The notes: generated by a model not told the origin, from the sequence alone. A stretch of DNA of 44,435 bases from Thiotrichaceae bacterium (GCA_026991885.1 JALXAQ010000193.1:1-44435); one strand, 5' to 3'; positions 26,167-36,876 are shown, numbered from the stretch's first letter. Made by a program: numbers and translations.

Positions 26167-27177
26167 TTAAAAAAACACATTTAGCTCATCATCGGTCAAT
26201 TGTAGGGCAAGTTCAACACCATATTCTTTATATTGTTTAAGGTATTCAAATTTATCGAATCCGTATTCCTTTTTTTTCACTATTATATCAATTCGCTTAA
26301 AGTGGATTTTTGGATTGTTTCTTGATACATAAATGCTAGCCAGTACTTGATCTACAATAAAGTCATTTCTAGCAATGAGAGATAAACGCTTCTGTTTGTT
26401 GATATGCTTGGCTTTGTGGTATGGCGTATATTGATCAAGGTTGCCAGCCCCTAATGAAAGTATGTAAATATCCTCGTCAGTCCACTGGTTTGCTAGTATT
26501 TCCATCAGTATATGAATGAGAGCATTGTTGTGTGTTCCTTGTCCTTCGTCTTGAAATATAGCCCCTTTCTTTCTGATTATGTTTACGGTTCCAGGTTTGT
26601 CCTCCTGGCAATATTGTTCATAGTAGTCTGGTTGATAGTGATACCATTGATAATCATCTACGTTGATTTGTCCAAAGTAATAATCCGCAGAAAGTCCAGA
26701 CCATGACATCACATCTATCAGCGGATATTTTCCGGCCTCTTCCCAAGATTTTAGGAAATGTGTTCTCTGGGAGCAGAGATTGAAACTGGTGCTCATAAAT
26801 CGCGTTTTCAGTTCAGAAAGCTTGAGTTCGCCTAATAGGATTTGATTGCCTTCTTTATTTTGTTTATTGGTCTCGATTTTCGCTATTTCTGCTAGGAAAG
26901 GTTGACGGTCATATTTGCTACAACCCCAGTTTTTGGGATTCCACAAGGATCGTTTTGTGATGAGGGTTTTGCTTTTGTCAAGATACAATTGTGCCACTTT
27001 TTTTGCTGGAACGCCGGCTGCAATGGCACCCCCAATAATCGCGCCTGTGGATATGCCAGTAATCAGATCAAAGCACTCAGCTAGCGGTGTATCTAGCTTT
27101 TTTTCTAAGTGCTCAAGGACGGTGGCAGGAATAATGCCCATTATGCCACCTCCATCGATTTGTAGAATTTTTTTCAT
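26167..27177 (-). CDS. patatin-like phospholipase
   Basis: A 336-residue soluble patatin-family lipid acyl hydrolase. The oxyanion-hole loop is DGGGIMG (residues 8-14), the nucleophile elbow GISTG has Ser43, and the catalytic Asp of the Ser-Asp dyad is Asp210 in DEGQGTHNN. The frame is open to 27213, but the ATG at 27177 begins the usual KKILQIDGGG. There is no signal peptide. Proteins of this type range from lipid turnover enzymes to phage-defence effectors (CapV in CBASS), but no cyclase or other defence gene adjoins it. It stands alone between gyrA and a PDC-sensor gene. Confidence 0.9.
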   Translation of the reverse strand: MKKILQIDGGGIMGIIPATVLEHLEKKLDTPLAECFDLITGISTGAIIGGAIAAGVPAKKVAQLYLDKSKTLITKRSLWNPKNWGCSKYDRQPFLAEIAKIETNKQNKEGNQILLGELKLSELKTRFMSTSFNLCSQRTHFLKSWEEAGKYPLIDVMSWSGLSADYYFGQINVDDYQWYHYQPDYYEQYCQEDKPGTVNIIRKKGAIFQDEGQGTHNNALIHILMEILANQWTDEDIYILSLGAGNLDQYTPYHKAKHINKQKRLSLIARNDFIVDQVLASIYVSRNNPKIHFKRIDIIVKKKEYGFDKFEYLKQYKEYGVELALQLTDDELNVFF

Positions 27178-27474
27178 TATTCGTACACTTTTTGCATTGT
27201 CGTTATTGACCATGGTATTGTACTTTAAATTAAAGTTTATTTATTTATTTAAGCAATAATATTAAAAATATTATAACTGACGCATTGATAAATTAATTAA
27301 TTTGTCAATTCAAAACATTAGCCGTATTTGTTTGTGTTTGATCTCACTTGAAGAGTTAATTGTAATTATTTTATTTAGCTATTAATTATTTAATTAAAGG
27401 CGTCAGTCTCATTGATATAATTGCTATTTATTGCTACACTAATAGTAATAATGAAAATGCTGTGGAGAAAAAAA
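27178..27474. other. AT-rich divergent promoter region, no gene seen
   Basis: The ~300 bp between the divergent patatin and PDC-sensor genes are very AT-rich, with no reading frame. They contain CTGACGCATTG (27278-) and GGCGTCAGTC (27399-), which share an inverted GACGC/GCGTC core. No clear promoter pair was chosen. Confidence 0.5.
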
Positions 27475-28452
27475 ATGTGGATTAATCCAACGATTCCAAA
27501 ACAACGTAAAGCATTAAAAGCTTTGCTTGAGCCAGCTATGCATAGTTTATCTAAATTATGTGTCGTTTCTTGGTCCAATTTAGACAGCTTGGATAAGGCT
27601 TTAAGTACACGTTTTACGTCAATTTCATATTGCCATTTGGTTTATGCTGTCGATAAATTTGGCAAACAAGTGACTGGTAACATCACTGCCTATGGTATAG
27701 ATCGCACTTATTGTCATCAAGATTTGTCAAAACGACCTTATGCTGTCAGCTTGTATTCCAAGCGGGATTTTATGTTGTCATCTGTGTATATCAGCCAAAA
27801 TACTGGACGCCCCTGTATTAGTGCCATTCATCCTGTGATTGATGATTCGTTGCAATTTTTGGGTTTTGTCGTGGCAGATTTTGATCTCCATCGTTTGCCC
27901 TTATCCCTCACCCATTCTAAATCTTCATTAGAGAAGGTTGGGAGATCTAACAACCCTTCTATGCCTTCGCAACAAGGTCGTGTCATCAGTCCTTTTGATA
28001 AGTCCCCAAGTGATATTCAGGGGATATTAAATAAACTTATCACTCAGCATGCCGTGTTTCACTGTGCTTTGCACTTTGCCAGTGCGACAGCTCAGTTGTG
28101 GCAAATGGATGAGCCATATCAGTATCACCTTTATAAGGTAGATCAATTACTTGATCCGGATATGTATCTGACTTATCCCCGCCATGCTTATCCTGCTAAA
28201 GCTTTGGTTGCTAGCGATCAAGTTCAACGGGTGCTAGAACGTTTTTGTATTTTGCGATTGTTGGATGATCGTATTTATCTGCGTTCTGCCTCTCTCAATA
28301 TTATGAATGGTTTGGTGAGCTTGAGTTTTTCTGTTGATGGCTCTGAATATTTGCCCATTGAGGACTTTTTAAGCAGAGATTTGTCTTGTTGGTTTGAAAA
28401 AAGGACAGAAAATGCCAATGACGAGAGAAAAGAGGCATTAGCAATATTTTGA
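27475..28452 (+). CDS. PDC-sensor (dCache-like) domain protein, apparently cytosolic
   Basis: A 325-residue protein of unknown role. Residues ~47-138 match a PDC/Cache sensor fold: LVYAVDKFGKQVTGNI, then HQDLSKRPYAV, LSSVYISQNTGRPCISAIHPV and LQFLGFVVADFDL, the typical strand and ligand-pocket pattern of extracellular chemoreceptor sensors. Here there is no transmembrane segment or signal peptide once the start is placed at 27475, where a GGAG site is present. The longer frame from 27421 adds a short hydrophobic stretch but starts at a poor TTG. Residues ~165-325 form a second, unrecognised domain. No output domain (kinase, GGDEF, MCP) is present. It would need a partner to signal. Confidence 0.72.
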   Translation: MWINPTIPKQRKALKALLEPAMHSLSKLCVVSWSNLDSLDKALSTRFTSISYCHLVYAVDKFGKQVTGNITAYGIDRTYCHQDLSKRPYAVSLYSKRDFMLSSVYISQNTGRPCISAIHPVIDDSLQFLGFVVADFDLHRLPLSLTHSKSSLEKVGRSNNPSMPSQQGRVISPFDKSPSDIQGILNKLITQHAVFHCALHFASATAQLWQMDEPYQYHLYKVDQLLDPDMYLTYPRHAYPAKALVASDQVQRVLERFCILRLLDDRIYLRSASLNIMNGLVSLSFSVDGSEYLPIEDFLSRDLSCWFEKRTENANDERKEALAIF

Positions 28453-28460
28453 TTAAAATT

Positions 28461-28497
28461 AAAAAAATCCTATTTCTTAAAGAAATAGGATTTTTAG
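28461..28497. terminator. bidirectional terminator
   Basis: AAAAATCCTATTTCTT pairs perfectly with AAGAAATAGGATTTTT, with T-runs in both directions. It lies between the convergent PDC-sensor gene and the Pcm-like gene and should end both. Confidence 0.9.
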
Positions 28498-28510
28498 ATT
28501 AAGATAGGTC

Positions 28511-29161
28511 CTACAAGATAAAATGAGCCGGCTCAGGACTACCTATTAAGGGCGGTAGCGAAGTTTCAAATAAGATTTCTGTGTAAAAATTGCCACCCAA
28601 ACGGCTAATTAAGTGTGCTTGCATTACCGGCTCTTCTCCGACAATCGCAAATAAACGACCCCCTTCATTGAGTTGCGCCTGAAAATGCGGTTTTAAGAGG
28701 GGCACAGAGCCAGTCAGGACAATCACATCATAGCCAGTATCATGCCATCCATTGATAGCATCGCCTGTGTACAAGGAAATATTGTGAAAAGCCTTAAGCT
28801 TAGTCGTCGCTTCTTTGACAAAATCATTAAAGATATCGACACTATCAACATGTTTAGCCAAATTGGCTAATAAAGCTGTTAAATAGCCACTGCCCGTCCC
28901 AATTTCCAGCACTCTATCTTTAGCAGTGATATTCAATGTTTGTAACAAACGCCCTTCCAATTTAGGAGACATCATCGTTTGTTCGTGTGCCAAGGGAATA
29001 TCAATATCAGCAAAGGCGAGATTACAATAAGCCATTGGCACAAAATCTTCTCTAGGTACATCAGAGATTAAATCCAGTATCCGCTGCTCAAGGACTTCCC
29101 AAGGGCGGATTTGCTGTTCAATCATGTTAAAACGGGCACTTTCAATGTTCACTTGGAGCAT
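28511..29161 (-). CDS. protein-L-isoaspartate O-methyltransferase family protein
   Basis: A 216-residue class I SAM-dependent methyltransferase of the Pcm family. The family start FNMIEQQIRPWEVLEQRILDL is followed by VPREDFVP, the helical substrate region with TMMSPKLEGRLLQTLN, and the SAM-binding motif VLEIGTGSGYLTALLA. The acidic motif II is SVDIFNDF and the later motif is YDVIVLTGSVP. True Pcm repairs isoaspartyl residues. This branch (RFNMIEQQIRPW) is the form often found near outer-membrane efflux genes in gammaproteobacteria, and its substrate is uncertain. The ATG at 29161 has AGGA 8 nt upstream; the longer frame to 29245 runs into the thiC riboswitch. It is divergent from thiC. Confidence 0.9.
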   Translation of the reverse strand: MLQVNIESARFNMIEQQIRPWEVLEQRILDLISDVPREDFVPMAYCNLAFADIDIPLAHEQTMMSPKLEGRLLQTLNITAKDRVLEIGTGSGYLTALLANLAKHVDSVDIFNDFVKEATTKLKAFHNISLYTGDAINGWHDTGYDVIVLTGSVPLLKPHFQAQLNEGGRLFAIVGEEPVMQAHLISRLGGNFYTEILFETSLPPLIGSPEPAHFIL

Positions 29162-29177
29162 GGTCGTTCCTGTGGAG

Positions 29178-29204
29178 TTGCAAATAAAATAAATATTATA
29201 TAAT
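29178..29204 (+). promoter_or_regulatory. candidate promoter of the thiC leader
   Basis: A perfect -10 TATAAT at 29199-29204 with a candidate -35 TTGCAA at 29178-29183, 15 bp apart, which is short. Transcription would begin near 29211, where the riboswitch starts. Confidence 0.55.
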
Positions 29205-29210
29205 GTTAAT

Positions 29211-29288
29211 GCGGCTAGGGGTGCCCATCTGGGCTGAGAATACACCCTTTGAACCTGATCCGGCTGCTACCGGCGTAGGAAAGCACGT
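29211..29288 (+). ncRNA. TPP riboswitch (THI element)
   Basis: The conserved THI box elements are all present in order: AGGGGTGCCC, then GGGCTGAGAA, TACACCC, GAACCTGATCCGG, and CTACCGGCGTAGGAAAGC. The 3' half pairs to form the pyrophosphate-sensing helix. It lies 60 bp upstream of thiC and should lower ThiC synthesis when thiamine diphosphate is plentiful. No obvious terminator stem was seen between it and the ATG, so control of ribosome access is the likelier mode. Confidence 0.95.
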
Positions 29289-29302
29289 TTCTCTTGCGCT
29301 GA

Positions 29303-31207
<1,905 letters not shown>

Positions 31208-31280
31208 TTTTTTTTTTTTCATTTTTTCGTTTGCAGGACGCTCCGCCTCCTGCAACGAAATCGATCTAGAGAACTTTTTC

Positions 31281-32036
31281 ATGAAACGCACACTATTTGC
31301 AATACCCGCTATTTTTTTAATGACAGTCGTCTATGCAACACCCATCTATACTTACCGCATCATCAACACCTATCCCCATGATGCCCAAGCTTTCACACAA
31401 GGACTTATTTATCACAATGAGCACCTCTACGAAAGTACAGGATTATGGGGCCGATCATCGCTACGCAAAGTCGAGTTAAAAACGGGTAAAGTATTACAAA
31501 TCAAAAAGTTGCAGAGACACTTTTTTGGTGAAGGTATCACACGTTGGCAAAACAAAATCATCCAACTCACTTGGCGATCTCGGATTGGTTTTGTCTATCG
31601 CACAGAAACCTTTGAAAATTTAGAGAGTTTTGCTTACAAGACAGAAGGTTGGGGTATCACGCACGACGGACAAAAATTGATTATGAGTGATGGCTCTGAT
31701 AATTTGTATTTTTTAAATGCCAAAACGTTTGAGAAAATCGGTCAAATTCAAGTACGCGACAAAAATCAACCCATTTTCAATCTCAACGAATTGGAATATA
31801 TTGAAGGTGAAATATTCGCCAATGTATGGCAAAGCGACTATATTGCTCGAATTTCTCCCACGACGGGACAAGTGTTGGGGTGGATAGATTTAACCGGATT
31901 GCTTGAAATCGCGCCTTCTAAACGCCATGAAAACGTACTGAATGGCATAGCCTACGATAATCTTGGCAAACGGCTCTTTGTGACGGGGAAATTATGGCCT
32001 AAATTATTTCAGATTCAAATCGTCAAACATAAGTGA
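31281..32036 (+). CDS. glutaminyl-peptide cyclotransferase (glutamine cyclotransferase family)
   Basis: A 251-residue exported protein with a signal peptide (MKRTLFAIPAIFLMTVVYA). A five-bladed propeller of the plant/bacterial glutamine cyclotransferase type follows: YRIINTYPHDAQAFTQGLIY, LYESTGLWGRSSLRKVEL, GEGITRWQNKIIQLTW, YKTEGWGITHDGQKLIMSDG, NELEYIEGEIFANVWQSDYI, and VLNGIAYDNLGKRLFVTGKLWPKLF. It would convert N-terminal glutamine to pyroglutamate on periplasmic or secreted proteins. The ATG at 31281 starts the signal peptide; the longer frame (31128) overlaps thiC and is spurious. Confidence 0.92.
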   Translation: MKRTLFAIPAIFLMTVVYATPIYTYRIINTYPHDAQAFTQGLIYHNEHLYESTGLWGRSSLRKVELKTGKVLQIKKLQRHFFGEGITRWQNKIIQLTWRSRIGFVYRTETFENLESFAYKTEGWGITHDGQKLIMSDGSDNLYFLNAKTFEKIGQIQVRDKNQPIFNLNELEYIEGEIFANVWQSDYIARISPTTGQVLGWIDLTGLLEIAPSKRHENVLNGIAYDNLGKRLFVTGKLWPKLFQIQIVKHK

Positions 32037-32104
32037 TGCAGCTTTTTCTCGTTCCTTTACTCTGCGTCCTGCAACACTTAACACTTAATTATTAAAATAC
32101 CACA

Positions 32105-32842
32105 ATGACTGAAATTTCCACAAATGATATGTCGCCCATTATATGGCTCAAACATGAAACCCCCCAGCCACTGGTAGAATGGTCAAAGGAAGAACTTGAA
32201 CATCTGGCATTGCTGGCACAAGCCGATTTAGTCTTCCTGATAGCACAACTGTTTGCCCCGCCGTCAGCCGAATTGCAGAGATTGCTAGAGATTGAAATAC
32301 CTGATATTGAAAAATTACTAGATAAATCAATGCTTCCAGCGTCGTTTGCCGAGCGCTATCAACAAATCCGCCAACAAGCGCAATCGCTCAATTTGGAGAC
32401 TTGGGCGGCAGAATATAAGCATTTATTTGAAGGCAATGTTGCTGCCTGTCCGATTAATGAATCTGGTTTGATACAGCGCGACAAAAGCGTTATCTTGGCT
32501 GAGATTGCGGAATTTTACCAGGCTTTCGGTTTTGAGCGCGAAAAAGCGGACCATTTAACCAGTGAACTTGAATTTGTCGCCATGTTATTAGTCAAGCTGG
32601 CACAAATTAAAGAGGCAAAACGCACCACGCACGAGGCTTTAAGCTCATTTAGTTTTAATCATCTTGGAAAATGGCTCCCCACTTTCTGTGATCGGCTCAT
32701 AGAGACAAGCACCTTGCCGATATACCAAGAACTGGCTCAATTGCTGCTGAGTGCATGGTCAGAAATTCAAACGCTCAATCAATTACCGCCTAAAGGCAAA
32801 ATAAATAACAAAGCGAGACCTAATATTGGACTCCATAAATGA
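32105..32842 (+). CDS. TorD/DmsD-family redox-enzyme maturation chaperone
   Basis: A 245-residue all-helical protein of the TorD-like family, which holds Tat-exported molybdoenzymes until their cofactor is inserted. Characteristic signs are EYKHLFEGNVAACPINESG (the family's Y..LF.G....P..E pattern), LAEIAEFYQAFGF and DHLTSELEFVAMLLVKLA. The C-terminus is helical (FCDRLIETSTLPIYQELAQLL). No molybdoenzyme or other operon partner adjoins it, so its client must be elsewhere. An N-terminal tail of about 30 residues precedes the first helix. Could equally be called a nitrate-reductase-delta-like chaperone. Confidence 0.78.
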   Translation: MTEISTNDMSPIIWLKHETPQPLVEWSKEELEHLALLAQADLVFLIAQLFAPPSAELQRLLEIEIPDIEKLLDKSMLPASFAERYQQIRQQAQSLNLETWAAEYKHLFEGNVAACPINESGLIQRDKSVILAEIAEFYQAFGFEREKADHLTSELEFVAMLLVKLAQIKEAKRTTHEALSSFSFNHLGKWLPTFCDRLIETSTLPIYQELAQLLLSAWSEIQTLNQLPPKGKINNKARPNIGLHK

Positions 32843-32888
32843 CGTTTTTTTTGAGATTTTTTAAATTATACGCTAGTTTTTGAAAAAA

Positions 32889-32939
32889 ATGTTTATTATA
32901 ATACACCATTTTTCATCAATGGCTCGTTATAATAAACAT
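32889..32939. promoter_or_regulatory. inverted-repeat operator (and -10) of the XRE gene
   Basis: ATGTTTATTATAA (32889-32901) and TTATAATAAACAT (32927-32939) are perfect 13-bp reverse complements, 25 bp apart. The left arm contains a TATAAT (32897-32902) placed as a -10 box; the right arm includes the first two bases of the start codon. This fits autorepression by the encoded XRE protein. Confidence 0.75.
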
Positions 32940-33282
32940 GGCTCAAAAATCAAAAAACACCGTCACCCTCTCAACACACACTACAATCCTCTTAAAAACC
33001 TTGGGAACAATGATAAAAGCCGCACGTATAGAAAGTCATATGTCACAAACAGAATTGGGCGAGCGTGTCGGAGTCAGCCGCTATACTATCAGCTTTTTGG
33101 AAAAGGGAAATCCCAATGTCGCTATTGGTACCGTATTTGAAGCCGCAACCATTGTCGGCATACCATTGATGGGGAACGATCCACGCCAATTAACTAAAGT
33201 TTCCCAATCCATTGCCAACTTAGTCCAAATATTACCCTCAAAAGGTGTCAACAAAAAGGTAGAACTGGATGATGACTTCTAA
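32938..33282 (+). CDS. XRE/HipB-like helix-turn-helix regulator
   Basis: A 114-residue DNA-binding protein. The HTH spans about residues 24-75: LGTMIKAARIESHMSQTEL, GERVGVSRYTISFLEKG and VFEAATIVGIPLM, a HipB-like pattern. A short tail (NLVQILPSKGVNKKVELDDDF) follows. HipB-like proteins usually pair with a HipA kinase toxin, but no hipA follows; the next gene is the convergent glnD, whose stop codon is only 3 bp away. It is thus an orphan antitoxin-like regulator. A perfect palindrome overlaps its -10 box and start codon, predicting autoregulation. Confidence 0.87.
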   Translation: MAQKSKNTVTLSTHTTILLKTLGTMIKAARIESHMSQTELGERVGVSRYTISFLEKGNPNVAIGTVFEAATIVGIPLMGNDPRQLTKVSQSIANLVQILPSKGVNKKVELDDDF

Positions 33283-33285
33283 AGT

Positions 33286-35952
33286 TTAAGTTTTCTTTGG
33301 CACATCTTCATCAAGCAACCTAGCTAATTCGTCACGCAAACAATCAAGTTTATCCGCAGAATACAGCGCATGATTGTTATGATCGGTAATAAAAAAAATG
33401 TCCTCAACACGGTTGCCAAACGTCCCAATTTTGGCCTTCTTAACCCGTACTTCACAGCTTACAAACGCTTGTGCAATACGCGATAACACGCCGGGGCGAT
33501 CACTCGTAATAATCTCTGTAATGGTATGATTATTAATATGATCTTGTGTAAAAGTGACACGAGTGGGCACTGTAAAGTGCTTCATGTGTATAGGCACACG
33601 GCGGCGGATGATGTCAAACGGCGGCCCGTCACCATCGCCCTCCAACGCTTGTTTGAGTTCTTGTAAAATATCGCTAACATCCTCCCCTGGACTCTCATTG
33701 TTCTCCAAAACAGTATATCCACTAATAGTATATTCACCTTGAGTGGGCACGATATAGGCATCAACAATGCTCAAATTGTGTTGTTCTAAAAAATAGGTGG
33801 TGGCAGCAAACAAATAATCACGATCTCGTGTGATCATAATAAATTTTGTGCCACCTTTCACGCCTTCGCGTTCTAAGACAATGGGAATGTTAGGATTGCT
33901 ATGATTTAAAATAGCTTGTGTTTCGGTGGCAACGTTTTGCGGTGCCGAATACAAAAAGTAATCATCGCCTAATTCTTTCCATAAGGCGGAGATACGTTCA
34001 TTATCTGTCTCATTCACTAATAAACGACGTGCCTTCTTCTTAATATCCTGAATGTGGAGTTGTTTATCTAAGACATGCCCTTTATCTTGCTCCAAAAGGG
34101 CATGTGTTTTATGGTAAAGTTCAGTGAATAAAGCATTTTTCCAACTATTCCACAAATCAGGGCTCGTCGCCCTAATATCTGCGACAGTCAGCAGATATAA
34201 ATAATCAAGGTGTATCGTGTCTTCAACAGCTTGGGCAAACGTTTTTATCACATCAGGATCGTCGATGTCTTGACGTTGTGCTGTGGTGGACATGAGTAAA
34301 TGCTGACGTACTAACCATCCCACTAAACGGGCATCATTATCACTTAAGCCATGCGCTTTACAAAAATTCAAGGCTTCTATTTCGCCTAATTCTGAATGAT
34401 TGCCACCTCGCCCTTTTGCAATATCATGGAAAAAACCACCTAGATACAACAATTCTGGTTTCGGGATAGAGGCTATCAGTTTTGAACAGAATGGGAATTC
34501 GTGATGGAATTGCTTTAAGCTAAAGCGTCTAAGGTTACGTACCACAAAAAGCGTGTGTTGATCGACAGTGTAGGCATGGAATAAATCATATTGCATTTGT
34601 CCCACGATTTTTCCAAACGCAGGAATGTAGGCAGCAAGAATGCCATAACGGTTCATGTGTCGTAGTACATGCGTTAAGCCTTGCGGTTGGCGGAAAATTT
34701 CAAAAAACAGACTCCGTGCTCGTAAATCTTTTTGAAAAACATTATCAATCAAATAGTTATAATGAATCATCAAGCGAATGGTCGCGGCGCGTATCCCTTT
34801 AATCTCTGGATGTTGTTGCATCAACAGAAAAATTTCTAGCAAGGCAAAGGGATAATTCACAAAGACTTCATCGTGAGTCACTTCGATAAAGTCATTACAA
34901 ACTTGAAAGCGTTTGTTTAAGGGGTAAACTTTTGCGGGGGCATTTGCATATAAAATGGCTTCTTGAAATAATTGCAAGAGCATATCATTCAGCGTGTTTA
35001 TTTCCTTGACGGTGCGATAGTAGCGCTTCATCAATTTTTCAACGCCTAAGCCAGCGTCATCATCCTCATAGCCAAATGCGGTAGCGAGGATGCGTTGATA
35101 TTCAAACAGTAAACGTTCTTCGTTTCGTTTTGTCGTTAAGTGTAAATGGCAACGAATCTCCCAGAGAAATTCTTGTGCATTGTTCAGGGTTTGATATTCC
35201 TTTTCACTTAAAAATCCATGTTGCACTAAATCATATAAAGTGGTGGCACCGAAATAACGTTTCGCTACCCAGCCTATCATTTGAATGTCGCGCAATCCGC
35301 CGGGACTTTCTTTGATATTGGGTTCTAAATTACAGGTGGTGTCATTATATTTCAGATGACGTTGAGTTTGTTCTTCGATTTTAGCGGCAAAAAAGTTTTT
35401 ATGAAACCATATCCGATTGGGTGCGATGGCGGCTTGCAAGCTTTGAAACAAGGGCTCATCTCCGATGAGCAAACGCGCTTCTATGAGATTAGTCGCCACT
35501 GTAATATCAGCCGCCGCTTCTTGCACGCATTCTTCCAATGTACGCACTCCATGCCCAACTTTAAGGCGCAAATCCCACAAGAATCTCAAAAAATTTTCAA
35601 TACCGTCTTGCATTTCGGCATCCATTGGCGATTCTGATAAAATCAATAAATCGACATCGGAGTGGGGATGCAATTCTCCGCGCCCATATCCGCCGACGGC
35701 AATAAGCGCTATTGTATTATTCTTAGGCACAGAACAAAGCTGTTGCCATATTTTTAATAGGATTTGATCGATTAACAAAGCCCGTTGAAGTACATAATTG
35801 CTGGCGTTTTTATGGGCTTGAAAGCGTTCATTGAGTATGTCATGTCCCCGCTTTAAGGCATTGCGAAATACTTTAATATCATTAGTGCCAGCATCGTTTT
35901 CAAATTCTTGAGGATTGAAAAGTTCAATATCGGTATAATTTGTTGCGTACAT
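33286..35952 (-). CDS. glnD: bifunctional uridylyltransferase/uridylyl-removing enzyme GlnD
   Basis: An 888-residue nitrogen sensor that uridylylates PII at low glutamine and removes UMP at high glutamine. The nucleotidyltransferase site is GGYGRGELHPHSDVD (residues 87-101). The HD hydrolase domain has HTLFVVRNLRR and LGGFFHDIAKGRGGNHSELG. Two C-terminal ACT domains bind glutamine: one starts KFIMITRDRDYLFAATTYFL, and the other contains TEIITSDRPGVLSRIAQAF. Length is like E. coli GlnD (890). PII genes (glnB/glnK) are not in the window. It is divergent from the TraB/GumN gene, with 33 bp between. Confidence 0.97.
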   Translation of the reverse strand: MYATNYTDIELFNPQEFENDAGTNDIKVFRNALKRGHDILNERFQAHKNASNYVLQRALLIDQILLKIWQQLCSVPKNNTIALIAVGGYGRGELHPHSDVDLLILSESPMDAEMQDGIENFLRFLWDLRLKVGHGVRTLEECVQEAAADITVATNLIEARLLIGDEPLFQSLQAAIAPNRIWFHKNFFAAKIEEQTQRHLKYNDTTCNLEPNIKESPGGLRDIQMIGWVAKRYFGATTLYDLVQHGFLSEKEYQTLNNAQEFLWEIRCHLHLTTKRNEERLLFEYQRILATAFGYEDDDAGLGVEKLMKRYYRTVKEINTLNDMLLQLFQEAILYANAPAKVYPLNKRFQVCNDFIEVTHDEVFVNYPFALLEIFLLMQQHPEIKGIRAATIRLMIHYNYLIDNVFQKDLRARSLFFEIFRQPQGLTHVLRHMNRYGILAAYIPAFGKIVGQMQYDLFHAYTVDQHTLFVVRNLRRFSLKQFHHEFPFCSKLIASIPKPELLYLGGFFHDIAKGRGGNHSELGEIEALNFCKAHGLSDNDARLVGWLVRQHLLMSTTAQRQDIDDPDVIKTFAQAVEDTIHLDYLYLLTVADIRATSPDLWNSWKNALFTELYHKTHALLEQDKGHVLDKQLHIQDIKKKARRLLVNETDNERISALWKELGDDYFLYSAPQNVATETQAILNHSNPNIPIVLEREGVKGGTKFIMITRDRDYLFAATTYFLEQHNLSIVDAYIVPTQGEYTISGYTVLENNESPGEDVSDILQELKQALEGDGDGPPFDIIRRRVPIHMKHFTVPTRVTFTQDHINNHTITEIITSDRPGVLSRIAQAFVSCEVRVKKAKIGTFGNRVEDIFFITDHNNHALYSADKLDCLRDELARLLDEDVPKKT

Positions 35953-35985
35953 TTTTTTAGGGTTTAGTTATCAATAGGAATTTTT

Positions 35986-36876
35986 ATGAAACCATTTTAT
36001 CGCGGTGCTTATTATATATTACTCATTATCAGTTTGACAGGTTGTTATAGCCTATTTGCTAAGGATAGCAACTCGCAAAAAGGCTTATTATGGCAAATTG
36101 ATAAACCAGGGCTCACGCCGAGTTATCTTTTTGGTACGATACATTCAGAAGATTCCCGCGTGACTCAATTACCGTCCATCGTGGATTCCCGCTTCAAACA
36201 AGCCGATAGTGTCTCCCTTGAGTTGGAGATGAGTCTGTCTAACTTGACGAAAGTAACCTCAGCGATGTTTTTTGTTGGGGAACAATCTTTAGATAAACTC
36301 ATTGACAAAGCACTTTTTGATCAAATTGTCAAAGCGATGGGCGAATATTATATACCAGGAATGCTCGTAAAGAGACTCAAACCTTGGGCGGTGATAGCCA
36401 CGTTAAGTACGCCGCCCACTAAAACGGGAGAATTTTTGGATTTACAATTGTATAAAAAGGCGCAACAATTTCAAATACCAACTTATGGTTTGGAAACGAT
36501 AAAAGAGCAGTTGGCTGTTTTTGAAAAGTTTTCTTTAGATGAGCAATTGATCATGCTGAAAGAAACTGTGAAGCAGCTCGATAAAATGCCTGTTATATTT
36601 GAAAAATTACATGAGTTATATCTTCAACGTGATTTGACGGCATTGATGAGGTTTAGTATTGAATATATGCACAGTAGTAGCGACAACCAAGCCTTGGTTG
36701 ATACGTTTTATAAACGGATTGTGGATGATCGTAATATAAGAATGCTTGATCGCATGGAAAAGCGATTAGAAGAAGGAAATGCTTTTATTGCCGTTGGTGC
36801 CTTGCATTTACCTGGTGATAAAGGTTTGCTTAAATTGTTGCAAGCGCGTGGTTATCGGTTGTCTGTGCTGTATTAA
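35986..36876 (+). CDS. TraB/GumN-family lipoprotein
   Basis: A 296-residue protein of the TraB/GumN (Tiki-like) family. The N-terminus has a lipobox (ISLTGC, Cys20), so it is probably a lipoprotein. The family's first motif is SYLFGTIHSED, with the hallmark GTIH. The middle has LKPWAVIATLS and LDLQLYKKAQQFQIPTYGLE, and the last motif is FIAVGALHLPGDKGLLKLLQARGY. Some relatives (Tiki) are metal-dependent proteases; bacterial members are mostly uncharacterised. An AGGA site precedes the start. It shares a 33-bp divergent gap with glnD. Confidence 0.88.
   Translation: MKPFYRGAYYILLIISLTGCYSLFAKDSNSQKGLLWQIDKPGLTPSYLFGTIHSEDSRVTQLPSIVDSRFKQADSVSLELEMSLSNLTKVTSAMFFVGEQSLDKLIDKALFDQIVKAMGEYYIPGMLVKRLKPWAVIATLSTPPTKTGEFLDLQLYKKAQQFQIPTYGLETIKEQLAVFEKFSLDEQLIMLKETVKQLDKMPVIFEKLHELYLQRDLTALMRFSIEYMHSSSDNQALVDTFYKRIVDDRNIRMLDRMEKRLEEGNAFIAVGALHLPGDKGLLKLLQARGYRLSVLY

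Noticed and set aside
26167-28452. CBASS-type defence island (patatin effector plus partner)
   Set aside because: No CD-NTase or ubiquitin-like or sensor gene of that system is nearby; the neighbour is a PDC-sensor protein.
29178-29245. Pcm-like gene starting at 29245
   Set aside because: This would place its N-terminus across the TPP riboswitch and thiC promoter. The ATG at 29161 has a good ribosome site and matches the family start.
32938-33282. Complete HipBA toxin-antitoxin module
   Set aside because: Only the HipB-like gene is present; the next gene is convergent glnD, with no hipA-like sequence.
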